Source of the DNA: an uncultured Oscillospiraceae bacterium
GTDB taxonomy: Bacteria > Bacillota > Clostridia > Oscillospirales > Oscillospiraceae
DNA: 38,861 nt
Assembly: GCA_947631865.1 (NCBI GenBank)
Contig: CANRNF010000022.1
Span: 1-38,861 of the forward strand
Reading direction: 5' to 3'
Each line of letters starts with the position of its first letter. The first letter of the stretch is position 1. Positions 6,718-14,090 of this stretch are shown here, piece by piece. The translations under genes and the position numbers were made by a program. The notes under the pieces are model-generated. The model searched no databases and was not told where the DNA came from. It was given only the letters and a program-made list of their open reading frames with translations.

Positions 6718-8010
6718 ATGGATGATGGCAGTTGGCTGTCTATCCTGTTTCTGATCGCACTCGTGGGCATGGCCATGTACTTCGCCTTCGCGGAGACGGC
6801 CTTCGCCTCCGTATCCAGGACCCGCATCCGCGTCCGCCAGGAAAAGGGGGATGCGAGGGCCAAAAAGGCCATGTGGGTGCTTGATAATTTCGACCGGGCT
6901 ATCACCACGATCCTCATCGGCACCAATATCGCCCATCTGTCCGCCGCGGCAGTGGTCACCGTGCTGGTGACCCACCATTTCGGCATGGGCGCGGTGGCCT
7001 GGGGGACGCTGGCGACGACGCTGGTCCTGTTCTTTTTCGGGGAGATGCTCCCCAAGTCCATCGCGAAAAAATACAGCGAGCGGTTCTGCCTGGGCACCGC
7101 CGGTTCGCTGTGCTTTTTTATGCACTTTTTCGCCCCCGTGGCGGCGGTGCTGACCCTCATCGGCCAGGCGGCGGCCAAGCTCTCCAAGGGGGAGGGCGAG
7201 GTGTCCGTGACGGAGGATGAGCTCTACGACCTCATCGAAGACATGACCGACGCGGGCAGCCTGGACGAGGACCAGGGAGACCTGGTCCAGTCCGCGCTGG
7301 AGTTCGGCGACATCACCGTGGAGCATGTGCTCACCGCCCGGGTGGACATGGCGGCCATCGACGTGGCCTGGCCTGCGGAGAAGGTCATCGGGTTCATCCG
7401 CTCCCAGCGGCACACCCGCCTGCCCGTCTATGAGGGGCAGATCGACCAGATCATCGGCATTTTGCAGATACGCAAGTACATCAAGGCCTGGCTGAGCCAG
7501 GGGGACGATACGGACATCCGCGGCCTGCTGGACGTGGCCTATTTCGTCCCCTCCACCACGAAGGTGGACGACCTCCTGCCGGAGCTGAGCCGAAACCGCT
7601 CCAACATGGCCATCGTCACCGACCCCTGGGGCGGCACCCTGGGCATCGTAACGGTGGAGGATATCCTGGAGGAGCTGGTGGGCGAGATCTGGGACGAGGA
7701 GGACGAGGTGGAGGAGCTGTTCCAGCCCATCGGCGGCGGCCGCTACGAGGCCGACGGCCGGCTGGACGTGGACGAACTGTTTGAAAAGCTGGGCTGGGAG
7801 GACCCGGACCACGACGAGGAGCTGGTCCACAAGCCCCTGGCCGAGTGGACCCTGGAGCACTTTGACCTCATGCCCCAGCAGCGGGATAAATTCATCTACC
7901 ATGACCTGGAGTTCACGGTGTCCGACGTGCACCAGCACCGCATCCGCAAGCTCACGGTCCGCCTCCTGCCCAAGGCGGAAGAGACGGAGAAAGGGGGCGG
8001 GGCGGAATGA
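6718..8010 (+). CDS. CNNM/CorC-type membrane protein with CBS pair (first copy)
   Basis: 430 residues. The ATG at 6718 follows AGAGGTGG by 9 nt; a TTG at 6691 has no site. The N-terminal DUF21/CNNM domain (about 1-190) has several membrane helices and the conserved FAETAFASVSRTR and FGEMLPKSIAKKY motifs. A CBS pair (about 205-330) and a C-terminal CorC_HlyC domain (about 340-425, starting GRYEADGRLDVDELFE) follow. The family is linked to magnesium transport or homeostasis; the old hemolysin name is not supported by mechanism. It overlaps the next, paralogous gene by 4 nt, so the two may form a heteromer (inference). Confidence 0.92.
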   Translation: MDDGSWLSILFLIALVGMAMYFAFAETAFASVSRTRIRVRQEKGDARAKKAMWVLDNFDRAITTILIGTNIAHLSAAAVVTVLVTHHFGMGAVAWGTLATTLVLFFFGEMLPKSIAKKYSERFCLGTAGSLCFFMHFFAPVAAVLTLIGQAAAKLSKGEGEVSVTEDELYDLIEDMTDAGSLDEDQGDLVQSALEFGDITVEHVLTARVDMAAIDVAWPAEKVIGFIRSQRHTRLPVYEGQIDQIIGILQIRKYIKAWLSQGDDTDIRGLLDVAYFVPSTTKVDDLLPELSRNRSNMAIVTDPWGGTLGIVTVEDILEELVGEIWDEEDEVEELFQPIGGGRYEADGRLDVDELFEKLGWEDPDHDEELVHKPLAEWTLEHFDLMPQQRDKFIYHDLEFTVSDVHQHRIRKLTVRLLPKAEETEKGGGAE

Positions 8011-9287
8011 TCGGCTATATCCTGGCCCTTCTGGTGTGCCTGGCCCTGTCCGGGTTCTTCTCCGCGTCGGAGATGGCCCTGTCCTCCGCCAACCGGCTGC
8101 GCCTGGAGAACGCCGCGGAGGACGGCAACGCCAGCGCCAAAAGCGCCATCAAGCTCCTGGATGACTTTGACAAGGCCCTGGGAGCCATCCTCATCGGCAA
8201 CAACCTGGTGAACGTGGCGGCCAGCTCCATCAGCTCCGTCATCGCCATCGGCGTCGCCATGCGCACCGGCGTGACGGACGGCTTGGCCTCCACCGCGGCC
8301 ACCGTGTGCGTGACCATTTTGGTCATCATCTTCGGCGAGACCATGCCCAAGATCATCGCGAAAAAGAACGCCACCCGCTTTTCCCTGGCCGTGGCCGGGC
8401 CCCTGCGGGCCCTGGCGGTGGTGCTGTCCCCCCTGGTGTGGTGCGCCGTATCCCTCACCCGTCTGGTGGGCAAAGCCTTGAAGGGCGAGGACCAGGAGGA
8501 CGCTCAGGAAGCGGCGGTGGAGGAGCTGCAGTCCATCATCGAGACTGCCCAGGACGAGGACGTGCTGGACGACGACCGGAGCGAACTTTTACAGGCCGCC
8601 CTGGACTTCGGCGACGTGTCCGCCAGCCAGGCCATGACATCCCGTGTGGACATGATGGCCCTGGACATCGACGACGGCCTGGAGAAGATATTGGAGGAGG
8701 TCAGCGACTGCCCCCACTCCCGGCTGCCCGTCTACGAGGGCGACACGGACAACATCATCGGCGTGCTGCACCTCAATACGCTCTATAGAGCTCTGCTGGA
8801 CAGCAGCGATGTGGATATCCGGGACCTGCTCACGGAGCCCTGCTGGGTGTACAAGACCGTGAAGCTGCCCGCGGTGCTGGAGAAGCTCCGGGCCCAGCAG
8901 ACCCACCTGGCCATCGTCACCGACGAGTACGGCGGCACCGCCGGCGTCATCTCCATGGAGGATGTGCTGGAATACCTGGTGGGCGACATCTGGGACGAGA
9001 CCGACGAGGTGGAGGAGGAAGTGGTCCAGACCTCCGAGGACAGCTGGGAGCTGGACGGGGACCTGTCCATAGAGGACTTTCTGGAGCTGGTGGACCTGGA
9101 CGGCGAGGAGTTCGACTTCGAGAGCGAGACCGTTGGCGGCTGGGTCATGGAGCTCATGGAGGGCTACGCCTCCGCCGGCAGCGCCGTCACCTATGAGGAC
9201 CTGAACATCACGGTCCTGGAGGCGGACGACAAGCGGGTGGAGAAGGTCCGGGTCACCCGGAGCAAAAAAGAAGAGGAGAAAGAATAA
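8007..9287 (+). CDS. CNNM/CorC-type membrane protein with CBS pair (second copy)
   Basis: 426 residues, starting within the stop of the first copy (ATGA). It has the same order: DUF21/CNNM membrane domain with SGFFSASEMALSSANRLRL and FGETMPKIIAKKN, a CBS pair with DEYGGTAGVISMEDVLEYLVGD, and a CorC_HlyC domain. It is more acidic after the CBS pair than the first copy. Paralogous pairs of this family in one transcript are common in Clostridia. The last codons (EEEKE) and stop lie in a sequence block copied 614 nt downstream at the end of the small RHH gene. Confidence 0.92.
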   Translation: MIGYILALLVCLALSGFFSASEMALSSANRLRLENAAEDGNASAKSAIKLLDDFDKALGAILIGNNLVNVAASSISSVIAIGVAMRTGVTDGLASTAATVCVTILVIIFGETMPKIIAKKNATRFSLAVAGPLRALAVVLSPLVWCAVSLTRLVGKALKGEDQEDAQEAAVEELQSIIETAQDEDVLDDDRSELLQAALDFGDVSASQAMTSRVDMMALDIDDGLEKILEEVSDCPHSRLPVYEGDTDNIIGVLHLNTLYRALLDSSDVDIRDLLTEPCWVYKTVKLPAVLEKLRAQQTHLAIVTDEYGGTAGVISMEDVLEYLVGDIWDETDEVEEEVVQTSEDSWELDGDLSIEDFLELVDLDGEEFDFESETVGGWVMELMEGYASAGSAVTYEDLNITVLEADDKRVEKVRVTRSKKEEEKE

Positions 9288-9385
9288 TACATGCGCGGGG
9301 CTATTGCCCCGCGCATTCTGCTTGGAAGCCTCCCTCTGACGAGGGAGGTGGCCCGGCGAAGCCGGGACGGAGGGAGAGATAATCT
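9274..9385. repeat. Left direct repeat of the RHH cassette
   Basis: Starting at AGGAGAAAGAATAATAC, this block covers the end of the CNNM gene, the hairpin at 9291-9316 and the left half of a palindromic repeat. It recurs at 9888-9996 with only a few differences, apart from the small variable hairpin inside the palindromic repeat. Confidence 0.75.
9291..9316 (+). terminator. Hairpin after the CNNM pair
   Basis: ATGCGCGGGGC pairs with GCCCCGCGCAT (11 bp) around TATT. The following sequence is ATTCTGCTT rather than a clean T-run. A near-identical hairpin follows the small RHH gene at 9905-9930. Confidence 0.55.
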
Positions 9386-9442
9386 ACTTCTCTCCCCCAG
9401 TCACCGCTTTCAGCGGCGACAGCCCCCTCGTCAGAGGGGGCC
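9328..9442 (+). repeat. Palindromic intergenic repeat, copy 1 (complete)
   Basis: About 115 bp with complementary outer ends: GCCTCCCTCTGACGAGGGAG at the left, CCCCCTCGTCAGAGGGGGCC at the right. Each end is itself a hairpin, and small variable hairpins (CCCGGCGAAGCCGGG) sit inside. It resembles a MITE. Other copies are at 9941, 20070 and 30049. Confidence 0.8.
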
Positions 9443-9444
9443 TT

Positions 9445-9606
9445 TTACTGCTCAGTATCCCCGCAGGTTTGGATATATATCTCCTCCGCTTCTTCCAGGG
9501 CTTTTTGCAGGACCTTCGCGGCCGCCGCCCCGTCGCCGGGAAGCGCGTCCAGCGCCTTGCTGGCTGCCGCGCACATGATATAGTACATCTTCTGGTAATC
9601 CGGCAT
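9445..9606 (-). CDS. Small helical protein, MxDYxxMY...AEExYI family (copy 1)
   Basis: 53 residues starting at 9606, where GGGGG precedes the ATG by 8 nt; a longer frame upstream has no such site. The product begins MPDYQKMYYIMCAAASKALD and ends AEEIYIQTCGDTEQ. It is predicted almost entirely helical and acidic, without a signal or membrane segment. A clear paralogue lies at 25817-25969. It is divergent from the RHH gene at 9722 across 115 bp rich in TGCAAT/ATTGCA motifs. I do not recognise a function; the small size plus a divergent regulator resembles a toxin-antitoxin or prophage-control pair, but no toxin motif is visible. Confidence 0.65.
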   Translation of the reverse strand: MPDYQKMYYIMCAAASKALDALPGDGAAAAKVLQKALEEAEEIYIQTCGDTEQ

Positions 9607-9641
9607 AGTATCGCCCCCTTTCAGCGATAGTTTATCATTAA

Positions 9642-9704
9642 CGCAATGCAATTGCAATGCATATTTTTGGCGCGTATCGCATTATGATATGTATTGCATG
9701 AAGC
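9642..9704. promoter_or_regulatory. Divergent control region with TGCAAT/ATTGCA motifs
   Basis: The stretch holds the 10-bp palindrome TGCAATTGCA, flanked by further GCAATGCA and ATTGCATG copies. On the minus strand TTGCAA, a 17-bp spacer and TAAACT could serve as promoter for the 53-aa gene. The motif cluster is a plausible operator for the RHH protein. Confidence 0.45.
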
Positions 9705-9721
9705 AGAAGCGAGGTGAGGGC

Positions 9722-9901
9722 ATGGCCGGATTTGAGATACCAAGGACGCCTGCTACGACCAACAAGACCATCCGATTCCCCAACGACGTCATTGATGATA
9801 TTGAGAAGGCCATCGCCGGAAAGGACTGCACCTTCTCCGCGTTCGTCATTGCCGCGGCCCGAAACGCTTTGCGGGAGCTGGGGGAGAAGGAGAAAGAATA
9901 A
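9722..9901 (+). CDS. Small ribbon-helix-helix regulator
   Basis: 59 residues from the ATG at 9722, which has GAGGTGAGGGC directly before it; an ATG at 9689 has no site. The sequence NKTIRFPNDVIDDIEKAI followed by CTFSAFVIAAARNALREL matches an Arc/CopG-type ribbon-helix-helix: a short DNA-contact strand (KTIRF) and two helices. The likely role is an autoregulatory repressor of itself and the divergent 53-aa gene. Its last codons and stop share a 28-nt identical block with the end of the CNNM gene upstream, so the C-terminal KEKE residues may have come with the repeat. Confidence 0.7.
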   Translation: MAGFEIPRTPATTNKTIRFPNDVIDDIEKAIAGKDCTFSAFVIAAARNALRELGEKEKE

Positions 9902-9996
9902 TACATGCGCGGGGCCAATGCCCCGCGCATTCCGCTTGGAGCCTCCCTCTGACGAGGGAGGTGGCTCGCCCGTCAGGGCGAGACGGAGGGAGAGAT
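9888..9996. repeat. Right direct repeat of the RHH cassette, with truncated palindromic repeat
   Basis: Second copy of the 9274-9385 block, including the hairpin 9905-9930 and only the left half (9941-9996) of the palindromic repeat. The copy breaks off after GACGGAGGGAGAGAT, and the rpmB terminator follows. Confidence 0.75.
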
Positions 9997-10014
9997 TCCT
10001 TCACAAACAAGGAA

Positions 10015-10041
10015 AGAGCCCGGAGCGTTGCTCCGGGCTCT
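10015..10041 (-). terminator. Terminator of rpmB
   Basis: AGAGCCCGGAGC pairs with the 11-nt CTCCGGGCTCT around a short loop. On the minus strand TTTCCTTGTTTG follows. Confidence 0.75.
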
Positions 10042-10056
10042 TGTATTTACGGAAAA

Positions 10057-10245
10057 TCAGACGGCGCGCTGGACCTTGCCGCTGCGCAGGCAGCGGGTGC
10101 AGACATACACATGCTGGGGCTTTCCGTCCACGACCGCCTTCACGCGCTTTACGTTGGGCTTCCACATGCGGTTGGAACGCCGGTGGGAGTGGCTGACCTT
10201 GATGCCGAAAGTCACGCCTTTTCCGCAAACCTCACATTTTGCCAT
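10057..10245 (-). CDS. rpmB: Large ribosomal subunit protein bL28
   Basis: 62 residues, full length for the family. It begins MAKCEVCGKGVTFG and contains the basic HSHRRSNRMWKPNVKRV core. Two CxxC pairs (CEVC near the start, CTRC near the end) form the zinc-binding version of L28. The ATG at 10245 has GGAAGGAG upstream. It is monocistronic, with its own promoter and terminator, and divergent from hprK. A small perfect stem (CTGTCC/GGACAG) lies in its leader just upstream of the ribosome-binding site. Confidence 0.97.
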   Translation of the reverse strand: MAKCEVCGKGVTFGIKVSHSHRRSNRMWKPNVKRVKAVVDGKPQHVYVCTRCLRSGKVQRAV

Positions 10246-10286
10246 CGTAATCAGCTCCTTCCTACTGTCCGGCGGACAGCCTCAAT

Positions 10287-10315
10287 ATAATAACAGAGCC
10301 TAAGACAAAATGCAA
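10287..10315 (-). promoter_or_regulatory. Promoter of rpmB
   Basis: On the minus strand, TTGCAT (10310-10315), a 17-bp spacer and TATTAT (10287-10292), about 40 nt upstream of the start. Confidence 0.7.
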
Positions 10316-10427
10316 GCATTTTTTTCACGACCGGGAAAAACTTGAAAAAATCCGGCGGGAACGATTGCGCCGAAGGCGGTTCTGTATTAAAATATAATAG
10401 ACATAAAATGCAAAGGAAGTGGTCCGC

Positions 10428-11369
10428 TTGGAGAAGAAATACTTTGTGAGCCTGCCGGAGCTGGCGAAGGAGCACGAGCTGAGGGTGGTCTACGCCTCCC
10501 CGGACTATGAGTCCATCCGCGTCGGTTCCATGGACATCAACCGTCCCGGCATCCAGCTCATGGGCTATCTGGAACACTTTGACGCCAACCGTATCCAGGT
10601 CATCGGCCGCAGCGAGAACGCCATGATGGAGGAGCAGGACAGCCAGCAGCGCACCGCGGGCTTCGCCGCCATCATGAGCCGGCGGCCCCCGGCGGTCATC
10701 GTGGCCCATGACGAGGTGGTGCTGCCCGAGTGTCTGGAGATGGCCCGGAAGTACGGCGTGACCCTCCTGACCACTACGGTGGATACCTCTGAGTTCTCCG
10801 CCCGGTTCATCCACTCCCTGCGCTATCACCTGGCCCCCCGGGAGACCATCCACGGGGTGCTCATGGAGGTCTACGGCGAGGGCATGCTCATCATCGGCGA
10901 CAGCGGCGTGGGCAAGTCAGAGACCGCCCTGGGCCTTTTGAAGCAGGGCCACCGCCTCATCGCGGACGACGCGGTGGAGATCCTGCGGACATCCTCCTTC
11001 CACCTGGAAGGCCGGTCCCCGTCCATCATCAAGCACTTCATGGAGCTGCGGGGCATCGGCGTCATCAACGTGCCCAGCGTGTTCGGCATCGGCGCGGTGA
11101 AGCCCTCCTGCCAGATCGACCTGGTGGTGCAGATGGAGCTGTGGGACGAGTCGAAGCACTATGACCGCCTGGGCCTGGACACCCGGACCACCGAGTACCT
11201 GGGCGTGGACGTGCCGTTGGTGACCATCCCCGTCCGGCCCGGCCGGAACCTGGCCGTCATATTGGAGATCGCGGCCATGACCAACCGGCAGAAGAAGACT
11301 GGCTACAACGCCGCCGAGGACCTGGCCCGCCGGGTGGACGAGAGCGTGGATCTGGGACTGGGATTTTAA
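10428..11369 (+). CDS. hprK: HPr kinase/phosphorylase
   Basis: 313 residues. It phosphorylates and dephosphorylates Ser46 of HPr and so controls carbon catabolite repression. The TTG at 10428 is preferred because AAAGGAAG lies 8 nt upstream; a GTG at 10419 is the alternative. The C-terminal kinase domain has catalytic His142 (IHGVLMEVYG), Walker A GDSGVGKS (157-164) and the family signature ELRGIGVINVPSVFGIGAV. The C-terminal GYNAAEDLARRVDE helix is also typical. A TATAAT at 10393-10398 is the probable -10, but the -35 is poor. It is the first gene of the long operon through yigZ. Confidence 0.95.
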   Translation: MEKKYFVSLPELAKEHELRVVYASPDYESIRVGSMDINRPGIQLMGYLEHFDANRIQVIGRSENAMMEEQDSQQRTAGFAAIMSRRPPAVIVAHDEVVLPECLEMARKYGVTLLTTTVDTSEFSARFIHSLRYHLAPRETIHGVLMEVYGEGMLIIGDSGVGKSETALGLLKQGHRLIADDAVEILRTSSFHLEGRSPSIIKHFMELRGIGVINVPSVFGIGAVKPSCQIDLVVQMELWDESKHYDRLGLDTRTTEYLGVDVPLVTIPVRPGRNLAVILEIAAMTNRQKKTGYNAAEDLARRVDESVDLGLGF

Positions 11370-11379
11370 GTAAAATTTA

Positions 11380-11399
11380 TTCGCCTCTGCGGAGGCGAA
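11380..11399 (+). repeat. 8-bp hairpin between hprK and murB
   Basis: TTCGCCTC/GAGGCGAA around TGCG, directly upstream of the murB ribosome-binding site. There is no T-run, so it may be a processing site or stability element rather than a terminator. Confidence 0.45.
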
Positions 11400-11413
11400 C
11401 TCTGCGAGGCTTT

Positions 11414-12325
11414 ATGGGTTATTCAAAGCTGGTAAACGACATACGTAAAATCATGCCCGGGCTGGACCTGCGGGAGCGGGAGCCCATGGCGGAGCACTGT
11501 TCCTTCCGGGTGGGCGGCCCCGCGGCGGCCATGGCCCTGCCCCGGTCGGCGGCGGAGCTGGAAAAGCTCTGCCGTCTGCTGCGGGAGCACGGGGTGAAGC
11601 CTCTCATCATCGGCAACGGCACCAACATCCTGCCCCCGGACGAGGGTCTGGACCGGTTCGTGGTGGCCTCCTGCCCCGGGGTGGGGCAGGTGACCGTGGA
11701 GGGCAGCACTGTCACGGCGGACTGCGGCGCTACCCTGGCAGCGGCAGCTATGGCCGCGGCGGAGGCCGGACTCACGGGTCTGGAATTCGCCCACGGCATC
11801 CCCGGCAGCGTGGGCGGCGGCGTGGTCATGAACGCGGGCGCCTACGGCGGGGAGCTGAAAGACGCCGTGGCGGAGACGGTGTATTTGGACGAGGAGCTTG
11901 TCCTGCGGACCGTGACCGGACCGGAGCACGATTTTTCCTACCGGCACAGCATCTTTTCGGGCCGGGAGGTGGTCATACTGCGCACCTCCTTCGCCCTGTC
12001 CTCCGGCGACAGGGACGCCATTCAGGGCAAAATGCGGGAGCTGGGGGCGAAGCGCCGGGCCAGCCAGCCCCTGGATATGCCCTCGGCGGGCAGCACCTTC
12101 AAGCGGCCCGTGGGCGGCTACGCGGCGGCCCTCATCGACCAGGCGGGCCTGCGGGGCTTCACCATCGGCGGGGCCCAGGTGTCAGAAAAGCACGCGGGGT
12201 TCGTGGTGAACGCCGGCGGCGCCACCTGCGCCGACATCCTGCATCTCATGGACCACATCCAAAAGACGGTTTTTGCCAGAAACGGCATCCTGCTGGAGCC
12301 GGAAGTGCTGGTGCTGGGGAGATAG
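11414..12325 (+). CDS. murB: UDP-N-acetylenolpyruvoylglucosamine reductase
   Basis: 303 residues, cytosolic FAD enzyme that makes UDP-MurNAc for peptidoglycan. FAD-binding motifs are HCSFRVGGPA near the start and IIGNGTNIL (65-73). HGIPGSVGGGVVMNAGAYGG (127-146) is the diphosphate-binding loop. Catalytic residues expected in the family are visible: Arg177 (YRHSIF), Ser227 (PSAGSTFKRP) and the Glu of LEPEV near the C-terminus. The short C-terminal half is that of a type II MurB. GAGG precedes the ATG by 4-5 nt. It is the usual neighbour of hprK and rapZ in Clostridia. Confidence 0.95.
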   Translation: MGYSKLVNDIRKIMPGLDLREREPMAEHCSFRVGGPAAAMALPRSAAELEKLCRLLREHGVKPLIIGNGTNILPPDEGLDRFVVASCPGVGQVTVEGSTVTADCGATLAAAAMAAAEAGLTGLEFAHGIPGSVGGGVVMNAGAYGGELKDAVAETVYLDEELVLRTVTGPEHDFSYRHSIFSGREVVILRTSFALSSGDRDAIQGKMRELGAKRRASQPLDMPSAGSTFKRPVGGYAAALIDQAGLRGFTIGGAQVSEKHAGFVVNAGGATCADILHLMDHIQKTVFARNGILLEPEVLVLGR

Positions 12326-12327
12326 AG

Positions 12328-13179
12328 ATGGAGTTTCTCATCATCACGGGCCTCTCGGGCGCGGGCAAGACCCGGGCCGCGGACATATGCGAGGACCTGG
12401 GCTATTACTGCGTGGACAACCTGCCGGCGGCGCTGCTGGGCAGGTTCGCGGCGCTGTGCCTGGCCACCCATGGCCGGTACGAGCGGGTGGCCCTGGTGAT
12501 GGACGCCCGGAGCGTGACGGACTGCGCGGAACTCACCCAGGCGCTGGACGAGCTCAAAGCGCTGGACTGCACCGTAAAGATGCTCTACCTGGAGGCGGAA
12601 ACGCAGACCCTCATCCGCCGGTACAAGGAGTCCCGCCGGCCCCATCCTCTGGGGAAGCGGGGCCAGACCATCGCCCAGGCGGTGGAGCGGGAGCGGGAGT
12701 TCCTCGCGCCTGTCCGCGAGCGGGCGGACTGCATCATCTGCACGGACGCCGCGCCCCTCAATCAGCTGAAGGCGAAGATATGCCGGTGCCTTGACCAGCA
12801 GGAGCTGCCCTTCGCCGTGACGGTGATGAGCTTTGGCTATAAGCGGGGCCTGCCCCCGGAGGCGGACATGGTCTTCGACGTGCGGTGCCTGCCCAACCCC
12901 TATTACGAGCCGGACCTGGCGGAGCTCACCGGGCTGGACCAGCCCGTGGCGGACTTCGTCTTTAAAAATGGCCACGCCCAGGCCATGCTGGCGAAGCTCA
13001 CGGAGCTGATGGAACTGACCATCCCCCTCTTCGAGGCGGACCGGCGGGAGCTCACCGTGGCGGTAGGCTGCACCGGCGGCCGCCACCGGAGCGTGGCCAT
13101 GGCCCAGGCCCTGGCCGAGTCGCTGAAGGACATGGCCGCCGTGACGGTGATACACCGGGAGCTGGGCGGCGGGTCATGA
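12328..13179 (+). CDS. rapZ: RapZ/YvcJ nucleotide-binding protein
   Basis: 283 residues. The N-terminal P-loop domain starts at once (ITGLSGAGKT, Walker A at about 8-15), with the family DNLP motif near residue 31. The C-terminal domain has GCTGGRHRSVAMAQALAE, the conserved metabolite- or RNA-binding end of the family. In Enterobacteria RapZ controls glmS through small RNAs; in Firmicutes its role is less clear (nucleotide hydrolysis, competence). It starts 2 nt after murB and overlaps whiA by 4 nt. The gene normally next to it, yvcK, is missing here. Confidence 0.95.
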   Translation: MEFLIITGLSGAGKTRAADICEDLGYYCVDNLPAALLGRFAALCLATHGRYERVALVMDARSVTDCAELTQALDELKALDCTVKMLYLEAETQTLIRRYKESRRPHPLGKRGQTIAQAVEREREFLAPVRERADCIICTDAAPLNQLKAKICRCLDQQELPFAVTVMSFGYKRGLPPEADMVFDVRCLPNPYYEPDLAELTGLDQPVADFVFKNGHAQAMLAKLTELMELTIPLFEADRRELTVAVGCTGGRHRSVAMAQALAESLKDMAAVTVIHRELGGGS

Positions 13180-14090
13180 GCTTTTCATCGGATGTAAAGG
13201 CGGAGCTGTGCCGGGCGGGGCTCACCCGCCGGTGCTGCGCCCTGGCGGAGGCCTACGGGGTGCTTTTGTACGCCAATACCTTCTCTCTGGGACAGATCCG
13301 GATCATGACCGAGAGCGACGCCTTCGCCGCCCGGCTGCCCAAACTGTTCCGCAGAGCCTTCAACGTGGACTTCGACGTGCTGCCCCCCGAGGACGGGGCG
13401 GGCAAGCGGTCTTTTCTCATCACCGACCCGGACAAGCTCCGGGCCATTTTCACCGCCTTCGGCTATGACCCGGACAGAGCGGTATCCCACCACATCAATC
13501 TCGCGGTGGTGGAGCAGGAGTGCGACCGGGTGTCCTTCCTGCGGGGGGCGTTCCTCGCCGGCGGCAGCGTCACGGACCCCCGCCGCAGCTATCACCTGGA
13601 GCTGGCCACCGGCCACGAGAGCGTATGCCGGGAGAGCCACGCCCTTCTCCTGGAGATGGGATTCGAGCCCCGGGACGCGGTGCGGGGCCGGACGTGGATC
13701 ACCTATTTCAAACGCAGCGGGGTCATCGAGGACTTTCTGGTGACCCTGGGGGCCAGCGTCTCCGCCATGGGCATCATGGAGGCCAAGGCGGAAAAGCACA
13801 TGGCCAACGCCATGAACCGGCTCACCAACTGCGACATGGCCAACGCCGACAAGATCACCGACGCGGCGGCGGAGCAGCTGGCCGCCATCCGGGCCATCGA
13901 GGCGGGGCCGGGGCTGGACGCCCTGCCCCCGGCGCTGCAGGAGACGGCGCTTTTGCGCATCGCGAACCCCTCCTGCTCCCTGTCGGACCTGGCCCAGCTG
14001 GCCTATCCGCCTGTGACGAAAAGCTGCATGAACCACCGGCTGAGAAAGCTCCTGGAGCTTGCCCGGACGGTCAATGAGGAGAAGATATGA
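13176..14090 (+). CDS. whiA: WhiA DNA-binding protein
   Basis: 304 residues. It has the N-terminal whiA/LAGLIDADG-like fold, with FLRGAFLAGGSVTDPRRSYHLE as the first endonuclease-like core helix; the catalytic acidic residues of true homing enzymes are not expected. The C-terminal helix-turn-helix is SLSDLAQLAYPPVTKSCMNHRLRKLLELA. The family affects cell division and chromosome segregation in Bacillus and sporulation in Streptomyces. It overlaps both rapZ (upstream) and dnaE (downstream) by 4 nt. Confidence 0.95.
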   Translation: MSFSSDVKAELCRAGLTRRCCALAEAYGVLLYANTFSLGQIRIMTESDAFAARLPKLFRRAFNVDFDVLPPEDGAGKRSFLITDPDKLRAIFTAFGYDPDRAVSHHINLAVVEQECDRVSFLRGAFLAGGSVTDPRRSYHLELATGHESVCRESHALLLEMGFEPRDAVRGRTWITYFKRSGVIEDFLVTLGASVSAMGIMEAKAEKHMANAMNRLTNCDMANADKITDAAAEQLAAIRAIEAGPGLDALPPALQETALLRIANPSCSLSDLAQLAYPPVTKSCMNHRLRKLLELARTVNEEKI

